Source: Candidatus Aenigmatarchaeota archaeon
GTDB lineage: Archaea; Aenigmatarchaeota; Aenigmatarchaeia; QMZP01
Reading direction: 5' to 3'
NCBI GenBank assembly: GCA_030673725.1
Contig: DAOVIL010000010.1
Location: 1-10,179 of the forward strand
DNA: 10,179 nucleotides
Below the pieces are notes generated by a model. The model saw nothing but the letters and a program-made list of their open reading frames with translations, was not told where the DNA came from and made no database searches. The translations under genes and the position numbers were made by a program. The stretch's first letter is position 1; every line of letters begins with the position of its first letter. Positions 5,694 to 10,179 of the stretch are shown piece by piece.

Positions 5694-6656
5694 ATGGGAC
5701 TTAGGAAGATGCTAGGCAAGGAGAAGAAAACAGAATTCTTCTTCTTTTCGGGAAAGGGCGGGGTTGGAAAGACCAGCATGGCCGCGGCCACAGCCCTCAG
5801 GTTTGCCAAGAAGGGGAAGAAGGTGCTGGTCATATCGACAGACCCTGCGCACTCCCTGGCAGATTCCTTTGACAAGAAGATAGGCGGGGAAGTGAAGAAG
5901 CTGGACAAGAACCTGTACGCCGTTGAGATAGACCCTAAGAAGGCGATGGCAGAATACAAGGCAAAGCTAATGCCGCAGATAGAGAAGATAGACATGCTGA
6001 AAGGCCTGGGCTTGGGCGACATGTTCGACATGGCTGACTCTGCTCCTGGTATAGACGAGGTGGCAGCGTTCGACAAGTTCCTGCAGTACATGAACTCCAA
6101 TGAGTATGACATCATAATCTTCGACACAGCGCCCACAGGGCACGCACTGAGGTTCCTCTCGCTCCCGGATGTCCTGGACTCCTGGGTAGGGAAGATGATA
6201 AAGATAAGGATGAAGTTCTCCGGCATGGCCAACATGATAAAGAGGATCCTCCCTTTCGGGGAGTCTGACGACACACCCCAGCTGGGCACAGAGCAGCTGG
6301 ATGAGATGAAGAAGAGGATAGAGCAGGCAAAACAGCTGCTGTCAGACCCTGCCAGGACGCACTACAACATAGTCACCATACCAGAGCAGATGGCCATTCT
6401 GGAGAGCGACAGGTGCATCCAGACCCTGAAAGAGTACAACATACCTGTGGAGACCCTTATAGTCAACCAGCTCATACCAAAGAACAGCAGGTGCGTGTTC
6501 TGTACTGAGAAGAGGGAGACCCAGCAGAAGAGGCTCAAGGAGATAGAGAGCACGTTCGCCAAGCTCGAGATAAAGGAAATGGAGATGTTCAAGGAAGAGG
6601 TCAGGGGCACCAGGATGCTGGAAAATGTAGGGAAGATGCTCTACGCCAAATCCTAG
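5694..6656 (+). CDS. Get3/ArsA-family ATPase (TRC40 homologue)
   Basis: A 320-residue cytoplasmic dimeric ATPase. Eukaryotic Get3/TRC40 delivers tail-anchored proteins to the membrane; archaeal homologues are thought to do similar work. The deviant Walker A is SGKGGVGKT (19-27) with signature lysine K21 and K26. Switch I is STDPAHSLADSF (48-59), with D57 at the position of the yeast catalytic aspartate. Switch II is DTAPTGHALRFLSLP (144-158). The CVFC pair (C267, C270) matches the zinc-binding CxxC of the Get3 dimer interface, which favours Get3 over arsenite-pump ArsA. A hydrophobic, methionine-rich stretch (about 100-130 and 165-188) could form the client-binding helices. It shares its stop-codon bases with the convergent Idi gene. 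SecY and a DUF106 membrane protein lie 3 kb away. Confidence 0.9.
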   Translation: MGLRKMLGKEKKTEFFFFSGKGGVGKTSMAAATALRFAKKGKKVLVISTDPAHSLADSFDKKIGGEVKKLDKNLYAVEIDPKKAMAEYKAKLMPQIEKIDMLKGLGLGDMFDMADSAPGIDEVAAFDKFLQYMNSNEYDIIIFDTAPTGHALRFLSLPDVLDSWVGKMIKIRMKFSGMANMIKRILPFGESDDTPQLGTEQLDEMKKRIEQAKQLLSDPARTHYNIVTIPEQMAILESDRCIQTLKEYNIPVETLIVNQLIPKNSRCVFCTEKRETQQKRLKEIESTFAKLEIKEMEMFKEEVRGTRMLENVGKMLYAKS

Positions 6657-7207
6657 GATTTGACCGCTTCAAGCACCCTGTCTATAAGGATCTTGAACCA
6701 GGGGGAGTATTTCTCGGGGTGCGCTTCTATGTCGCGTTTCAGCTCGTCAGTGTCTGCCCATTTCAGCTCGTCCACCTCGTCCGGGTTTGGTTTTATGTCA
6801 CTGTCGTAGGTTCCCAGAAAGACGTGGTCAATCTCGTGCTCTGTGAGACCGCTGCCAGGGTCAGTTGCCTTGTAAGTGAATTTGAAGAGCTCCTTCAGGT
6901 CAGTATCAAATCCGAGCTCCTGTTTGAGCTTTCTGTGGACAGCTGTCTCTAGGTCCTCCCCCTTCCTTGGATGGCTGCAGCAGGCATTCGTCCATAATCC
7001 CCCGAAGTGGTGCTTTTTCCTGGCGCGGAGCTGCAGCAGCATCTGGCCCCTGGAGTTGAATATGATAATCGAGAACGCACGGTGCAGCTTTCCCCCGTCT
7101 TCGTGTGCCTTTATCTTCTCCTCGGATCCGATGGGTTTGTCCTCCTCGTCCACGAGGATTATCTCTTCCTTTGCCTGGGTTTCGTCTTCCTGAATCATAT
7201 TGTTCAT
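6653..7207 (-). CDS. idi: Isopentenyl-diphosphate delta-isomerase, type I (Nudix)
   Basis: A 184-residue Nudix-fold enzyme interconverting IPP and DMAPP, the first branch step toward archaeal isoprenoid lipids. Catalytic Cys lies in TNACCSHP (73-80; C77 aligns with the E. coli nucleophile). Metal-binding histidines appear in KAHEDGG and KLHRAFS (H35, H42). The catalytic/metal glutamates are in LTEHEIDHV (121-129; E123, E125). The Nudix helix region is RKGEDLETAVHRKLKQELG (81-99). Length matches bacterial Idi. Most archaea use the unrelated flavin-dependent type II enzyme, so this is less common. ATG at 7207 or 7198 are both possible; the TATA spacing fits 7207. The 3' end overlaps the convergent Get3 stop. 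Confidence 0.93.
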   Translation of the reverse strand: MNNMIQEDETQAKEEIILVDEEDKPIGSEEKIKAHEDGGKLHRAFSIIIFNSRGQMLLQLRARKKHHFGGLWTNACCSHPRKGEDLETAVHRKLKQELGFDTDLKELFKFTYKATDPGSGLTEHEIDHVFLGTYDSDIKPNPDEVDELKWADTDELKRDIEAHPEKYSPWFKILIDRVLEAVKS

Positions 7208-7224
7208 GTAATAATATCGGCAAA

Positions 7225-7242
7225 CTACTTAAAAGTAAGTAG
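7225..7242. repeat. Perfect 7-bp inverted repeat in the idi promoter
   Basis: CTACTTA (7225-7231) and TAAGTAG (7236-7242) are perfect inverted arms around AAAG. The element is centred about 26 bases upstream of the idi ATG, exactly where the TATA element is expected, and lies in the divergent spacer before the surface-protein gene. It could be an operator for a dimeric regulator; no regulator is identified. Confidence 0.55.
7227..7236 (-). promoter_or_regulatory. Putative TATA element for idi
   Basis: The minus strand reads ACTTTTAAGT, centred about 25 bases upstream of the ATG at 7207. No Shine-Dalgarno sequence is seen. It lies inside the inverted repeat at 7225-7242, so a bound regulator could block TBP. 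Confidence 0.5.
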
Positions 7243-7269
7243 GTGGCTGTACGGCGGTTCACTAAAGCA

Positions 7270-7276
7270 TTTAAAT
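7270..7276 (+). promoter_or_regulatory. Putative TATA element for surface-protein gene
   Basis: TTTAAAT is centred 25 bases before the ATG at 7298, with no Shine-Dalgarno sequence. This supports leaderless transcription and the choice of 7298 over any upstream in-frame start. Confidence 0.55.
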
Positions 7277-7297
7277 CTAAACTCTGGTATTAAAACC

Positions 7298-8662
7298 ATG
7301 GTCAAGAAATGGATACTGCTCCTCATTTTCGCTTATATCATACTTGTCGCGCCGGCCGCGATGGCTGCCGCCCCTCCGCTTGAGGTAAGCATGGAGCCAG
7401 CCAAGATAACGACCAAGCCCAACACCATAGCAGTCTTCAGCCTCACAATAACCAACAATCTGGGGCAGGATGATCTGTTCCTGATAAGGACCTACGGCTC
7501 CAGGCTGGAATGGAAGATACCGGGAGACGTGCTCTTTGAGGTGGCAAACGGGGAAAGCAAAACGACAGACATGGTGTTCTACACTGGCGAAAGGGAATCA
7601 ACCCACAATTATGACATAAAGGTCTTCTCCAGGACAATCCCGGGCATGAACAAATCTGCCCGCATAACCCTTGCAGTGAGCAAACCGCCTGAGATAATGA
7701 TAACTTCCCTGGATGCTGCTGTGGAAGGCAATTCCCTGGCCATAACCGCGGGCCTGGAGAGTAGCGTGAAGAAGACATTCGACGTCACATTCAACCTTAA
7801 GGACAGCGAGGAAATCGTGATGAGCACATTCTCTGTCTCAAGGGAGATAGACGGGGAAGATACCGTAAGCGAGACCATCTCACTGGAGGACCTGAATCCG
7901 GGCAGCTACATTCTGGAAGCTGTTGTGGGGGAGGACAAGGAGACCAAGGGCTTCTCAATATACACTGTCAGGGATGTGGAGGAGGCTGTCGTAACGACGC
8001 CCAACCTCCTGTATGACGAGATAAAGATAACAGTATACAACAAGGGCAATATCGTAGAGAATGACTACACGGTGAGCTACACCTTCCCGTCCGGAGATTA
8101 CCTGACAGGGTTCATGACGCAGCCAGACGAGTGCCATGATGTGGAAGACGGAAAGAGATGCACATTCATCATCACCGGACTCTCCCCCACCGACTCAAGG
8201 GAGATAATATTCAGGATGGAATACTGGCCTTCCTACACCCGGTTCATAGCGGCCATACTGGTGATACTGGCTGCAGGGACTATATACCTGAGAAGGTTCG
8301 GGAAACCCAGGATAAGGAAGAGCTACATCAGCAAGAGCAAAAACATGTACCATGTCATAATAGAGATAAAGGCGCCCAACAAGAACCTGAGCAATGCTGT
8401 TGTGAGGGATTGGGTATCCCCCCTTGCCCATGTGGACAAGGACGGGTTCAAGCACGCCAAGCCTGTCGTAAGGAAATCAGAGGCAGGGACAGAGCTCATA
8501 TGGAGGCTGGGCGACATAATAGCAAAGGAGGAGCGCATCCTCAGCTACAAGATAAAGACCATTGTCCAGGGCCACCTGAAGATGCCCAAGGCCTACATAA
8601 GGTTCATGAACAAGAAGGGCGAAAGGGTCAGGGTGAACTCAGGGCACATAGAGATAAGGTAA
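7298..8662 (+). CDS. Secreted membrane-anchored protein with beta-sandwich-like domains
   Basis: The 454-residue product is not a family I can name. It has an N-terminal signal peptide (KK at 3-4, hydrophobic 6-20, probable cleavage near AMAAA, 21-25). About 290 residues of predicted beta-rich extracytoplasmic sequence follow, with alternating Ser/Thr-hydrophobic strands resembling NEW3/CARDB-like Ig folds (about 28-127, 131-224, 228-308). One transmembrane helix (about 315-331) follows, then RRFGKPRIRK, a strong positive-inside signal. The remaining 120 residues (about 340-454) also look beta-rich (WRLGDIIAKEERILSYKIK) and would lie in the cytoplasm. C279 and C288 could form an extracytoplasmic disulphide. 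The frame stays open upstream to 7007, but that part is antisense to idi, and the leaderless promoter plus signal peptide place the start at 7298. Confidence 0.8.
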   Translation: MVKKWILLLIFAYIILVAPAAMAAAPPLEVSMEPAKITTKPNTIAVFSLTITNNLGQDDLFLIRTYGSRLEWKIPGDVLFEVANGESKTTDMVFYTGERESTHNYDIKVFSRTIPGMNKSARITLAVSKPPEIMITSLDAAVEGNSLAITAGLESSVKKTFDVTFNLKDSEEIVMSTFSVSREIDGEDTVSETISLEDLNPGSYILEAVVGEDKETKGFSIYTVRDVEEAVVTTPNLLYDEIKITVYNKGNIVENDYTVSYTFPSGDYLTGFMTQPDECHDVEDGKRCTFIITGLSPTDSREIIFRMEYWPSYTRFIAAILVILAAGTIYLRRFGKPRIRKSYISKSKNMYHVIIEIKAPNKNLSNAVVRDWVSPLAHVDKDGFKHAKPVVRKSEAGTELIWRLGDIIAKEERILSYKIKTIVQGHLKMPKAYIRFMNKKGERVRVNSGHIEIR

Positions 8663-8700
8663 TGTTCCAAGGATTTAAGCCCTCATTACAAACTCATCTC

Positions 8701-8706
8701 AGGAGG
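8701..8706 (+). promoter_or_regulatory. Strong Shine-Dalgarno site for the 107-residue orphan
   Basis: AGGAGG lies five bases before the ATG at 8712. It is the clearest Shine-Dalgarno sequence in the window and decides that start over the out-of-frame ATG at 8708. An upstream TTTAAG (8674-8679) could be a TATA element placing transcription start right at this site. Confidence 0.7.
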
Positions 8707-8711
8707 CATGA

Positions 8712-9035
8712 ATGGACATTTCACATTTGGCTAAGGATTCCAGGTCGACATTCTCTGACAATGTAATATGTGTCAGGCACAGGTCTGGAAAGCCAGACGA
8801 AAAGAAGAAGAAGTTCCTGATAAAGGACGGCATACTTCGTCTGCTCTTCATGGACGGCCTGGGGGCGCCCAAGATAGTGGCTGACGTGACCGTCACCAGG
8901 AGCCAGGCATACAACCTGATAGACCTGCTCTCGAACAACCTGAAGCACCTTGAGAAGGAGCTGAGGGAAATGAAGCCCCCCAAGAAACCCAGCAAGAAGA
9001 GGGATATTGAGACAACAGGCAGCTACGTTGGTTGA
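8712..9035 (+). CDS. Small protein of unknown function (107 aa)
   Basis: I do not recognise this family with confidence. Residues 1-60 look like several short beta strands with a charged loop (PDEKKKK, 28-34) and hydrophobic strands at 35-48. Residues 55-90 read as a strand followed by one long amphipathic helix (TRSQAYNLIDLLSNNLKHLEKEL is split by no proline). The tail (91-107) is proline/lysine-rich and probably disordered. The strand-plus-helix end loosely recalls DUF3467-like small proteins, but this is weak. There is no signal peptide or membrane segment. A strong Shine-Dalgarno sequence and codon use like the neighbours support a real gene. It starts 49 bases after the surface-protein gene and ends two bases before the convergent tRNA-Tyr. 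Confidence 0.7.
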   Translation: MDISHLAKDSRSTFSDNVICVRHRSGKPDEKKKKFLIKDGILRLLFMDGLGAPKIVADVTVTRSQAYNLIDLLSNNLKHLEKELREMKPPKKPSKKRDIETTGSYVG

Positions 9036-9037
9036 TA

Positions 9038-9109
9038 TCCGGTGGGGGAGATTCGAACTCCCAACACCCCGGTCTACAGCCGAGTACTCTACCATTGAGT
9101 TACCACCGG
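9038..9109 (-). tRNA. tRNA-Tyr (anticodon GTA)
   Basis: A 72-base cloverleaf on the minus strand. The acceptor stem CCGGTGG pairs with CCACCGG, giving the C1-G72 pair typical of archaeal and eukaryotic tRNA-Tyr, with A73. The D arm ACTC/GAGT has G18G19, the anticodon stem is CTCGG/CCGGG, and GTA is at 9077-9075. The T arm is GGGAG/CTCCC with canonical TTCGAAT. There is no intron and no encoded CCA. It lies downstream of SecY-DUF106 on the same strand and has normal elbow bases, unlike the tRNA-Cys here. Confidence 0.95.
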
Positions 9110-9134
9110 TCAGAATGAGTATTATTTGTCTCCA

Positions 9135-9142
9135 GTTTTAAA
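9135..9142 (-). promoter_or_regulatory. Putative TATA element for tRNA-Tyr
   Basis: The minus strand reads TTTAAAAC, centred about 29 bases upstream of the mature tRNA 5' end. This fits a transcript starting a few bases before the mature end. Confidence 0.5.
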
Positions 9143-9143
9143 T

Positions 9144-9150
9144 AAAAAAA
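9144..9150 (-). terminator. T7 tract after DUF106 gene
   Basis: Seven consecutive T residues on the minus strand follow the DUF106 stop codon (9152-9154) directly. T-rich tracts without a hairpin are typical archaeal transcription terminators. It would separate the SecY-DUF106 transcript from the tRNA-Tyr promoter next to it. Confidence 0.55.
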
Positions 9151-9151
9151 T

Positions 9152-9571
9152 TTACTCCACGCCTAGGCCCTTCCTGAATATCATGGTGGCAGGCATCGTT
9201 ATTATCAGGTACCACCAGAACCAGTTGAGCTGGGCCCCCAGGAAGGGAAGTGCAAACGGCATGGTCACGAACATCTCTGCGTAAGTGGTGTTAATCCAGC
9301 CCAGGCAAAAGAAGAATATTATCATGGAAGCGAACATGGGCTTCATGGATGCCTTGAACTGCTGCGAGCTCGCCTTCATCATGTCGCTCGAGTATCTCTT
9401 GGCCTCCTCTGTGTTCCCGGCCCTCTGGGCACTGCTCACCTTCTCCTTGAGGAACTTCATGTCCTCCTTTATCCGCCTCATCTCCGCAGGTTTGGTGAGG
9501 ACCCTGTATAACACTGCCAGTACGAAAGAAAGCCCGATTGAAATCAGAAACACCTCCTGGAATTGCAGCAT
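9152..9571 (-). CDS. DUF106/EMC3-TMCO1-Get1 family membrane protein (Oxa1 superfamily)
   Basis: A 139-residue membrane protein. Hydrophobic helices lie at about 6-25, 76-93 and 115-132. Between the first two is a charged helical stretch (about 29-70, RRIKEDMKFLKEKVSSAQ) consistent with the cytoplasmic coiled coil of archaeal DUF106 proteins, which belong to the Oxa1 superfamily with YidC, Get1, EMC3 and TMCO1 and are thought to insert membrane proteins. The methionine-rich segment around 64-82 (MMKASSQQFKASMKPMFASM) is also family-like. It starts one base after the SecY stop, so the two are an operon. In many archaea DUF106 also lies near secY, usually with adk and cmk between or after; these are absent here. 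Confidence 0.88.
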   Translation of the reverse strand: MLQFQEVFLISIGLSFVLAVLYRVLTKPAEMRRIKEDMKFLKEKVSSAQRAGNTEEAKRYSSDMMKASSQQFKASMKPMFASMIIFFFCLGWINTTYAEMFVTMPFALPFLGAQLNWFWWYLIITMPATMIFRKGLGVE

Positions 9572-9572
9572 A

Positions 9573-10179
9573 TTATCCCTTACCCATCAGCTTCCTAAGA
9601 GCCGGGTGTATGTCTTCCATGTGCTGCTGCGCCAGCTCCTCGTACAAGCTATATATTATCATGGTGGCAAGTAATATACCTGTTCCTGTCCCCAGAGCTC
9701 CGGTGAAGTCAGCGTATGCGGCCAGCATCCCTACTGCAGCACCGCCAAGTATCGTCAGGCCGGGTATATACCTGTTAAGGACCTTCTCTATTATCCTGAC
9801 ATCCCGCCTGTAGCCGGGTATCTGCATGCCTGTGGATTCTATCTGCTTGGCCACTGACGCAGAATCCATCCCTGCTGTGGTCATCCAGAAGTATGAGAAC
9901 ACCACTGCCCCTATTATCATGAAGCATGAATACGTAAACATCCTGGCGATATCAATCGGGTCTATCACAAGCAGTGAAGAGAGGCCGAGCGATGACGCTA
10001 CCCCGAACCAGGCAACACCGCCTAATGCTGCAAACAGGGCTGTTATCTTAAGCCCTTTCTTCTGGGTGAAGTAGGCTATAGCTGCCCCTATCAGGGCGAA
10101 TATGCCTATGAATATCATGATACCCATTATGGGCGGGGATCTCGGCGGGACCAGGAAGTACACCAGTCCTCCTGTAGCC
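9573..10179 (-). CDS. secY: Protein translocase subunit SecY, C-terminal part (5' end outside window)
   Basis: About 201 residues of the channel-forming subunit of the Sec translocon; the frame is open through base 10179. Identity rests on GMQIPGYRRD, LNRYIPGLTILGG, ADFTGALGTGTGILL and YSLYEEL, the conserved TM8-TM10 region including the C5 cytoplasmic loop (fragment residues about 103-180), and on GLVYFLVPP at the left of the fragment, the end of the TM7 region. Between GLVYFLVPP and SLGLSSLLVIDPIDIARMF there are about 52 residues with two extra hydrophobic stretches. As I recall M. jannaschii SecY, these two motifs are nearly adjacent there. It precedes DUF106 with a one-base gap. Confidence 0.93.
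   Translation of the reverse strand, partial: ATGGLVYFLVPPRSPPIMGIMIFIGIFALIGAAIAYFTQKKGLKITALFAALGGVAWFGVASSLGLSSLLVIDPIDIARMFTYSCFMIIGAVVFSYFWMTTAGMDSASVAKQIESTGMQIPGYRRDVRIIEKVLNRYIPGLTILGGAAVGMLAAYADFTGALGTGTGILLATMIIYSLYEELAQQHMEDIHPALRKLMGKG

Noticed and set aside
5579..6289. Long minus-strand open frame (236 codons) opposite Get3
   Set aside because: Get3 motifs on the plus strand are unambiguous. The antisense translation is serine/proline/leucine-rich with no recognisable motif.
7198..7207. Alternative Idi start three codons downstream (second Met)
   Set aside because: Possible, but the TATA element is better placed for 7207. The choice does not affect any catalytic residue.
7007..7297. 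In-frame upstream extension of the surface-protein gene (97 more codons)
   Set aside because: This part is antisense to the well-supported idi gene. The start at 7298 is followed at once by a signal peptide and preceded by a correctly spaced TATA element.
8158..8766. Plus-strand frame overlapping the end of the surface-protein gene, histidine/glutamine-rich
   Set aside because: It is a frame-shifted reading of the surface-protein gene. The correct frame carries a transmembrane helix and coherent strands, and the low-complexity His/Gln/Gly content is a shadow effect.
1..10179. CRISPR array, insertion sequence, integrase or toxin-antitoxin genes
   Set aside because: I saw no regularly spaced repeats, terminal inverted repeats, transposase or integrase motifs, or small toxin-antitoxin pairs. 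The AT-rich left end alone does not prove a mobile element.

Overview
This window is archaeal. The evidence is an archaeal-type SecY, an archaeal/eukaryotic Cbf5, ribosomal proteins S26e and L40e (absent from bacteria), a Get3-type ATPase, a DUF106 (EMC3/Get1-like) protein, and a FlaI/TadA-type secretion ATPase. Both tRNAs lack an encoded CCA end. Most coding sequence is near 55% GC in hand-counted samples, uses AGG/AGA for arginine and ATA for isoleucine freely, and is packed with almost no spacers. Most strand-leading genes have a TATA-like element about 26 bases before the start codon, the pattern of leaderless archaeal transcripts. I cannot fix the lineage. S26e argues against a typical haloarchaeon or methanogen, and type I IPP isomerase is unusual for archaea, so a poorly cultured lineage such as a DPANN or TACK-like group is possible.

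Layout. Bases 1-998 (+) hold the end of a V4R-domain protein translationally coupled to a UbiA-family prenyltransferase; this stretch is clearly AT-rich. Bases 985-1665 (-) encode a single-domain KaiC-like ATPase, divergent from a TadA/FlaI-type secretion ATPase (1727-3409, +). That gene meets its probable partner, a TadC/FlaJ-type membrane platform (3414-4289, -), tail to tail. L40e and S26e (4757-4321, -) lie upstream of the platform gene. Cbf5 (4791-5576, +) diverges from L40e and is followed by tRNA-Cys and a Get3 ATPase (5694-6656, +). Get3 converges on type I isopentenyl-diphosphate isomerase (7207-6653, -). A secreted, membrane-anchored beta-rich protein (7298-8662, +) and a small orphan (8712-9035, +) follow. 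The right end (-) holds SecY (partial), DUF106 and tRNA-Tyr.

How the genes relate. Three themes appear. One is translation and RNA modification: L40e, S26e, Cbf5 and two tRNAs. Another is membrane and envelope biogenesis: SecY, DUF106, Get3, a pilus-type ATPase with its platform, and a surface protein. The third is isoprenoid metabolism: IPP isomerase and UbiA. No complete mobile element, CRISPR array or defence system is visible.

The points most worth checking are: a tRNA-Cys that has lost both G18 and U55, the partners of a near-universal tertiary pair; a SecY with an apparent two-helix insertion between TM7 and TM8; head-to-head leaderless promoters in which each TATA element sits next to the other gene's start; and a secretion ATPase and platform gene pair in convergent rather than operonic order.
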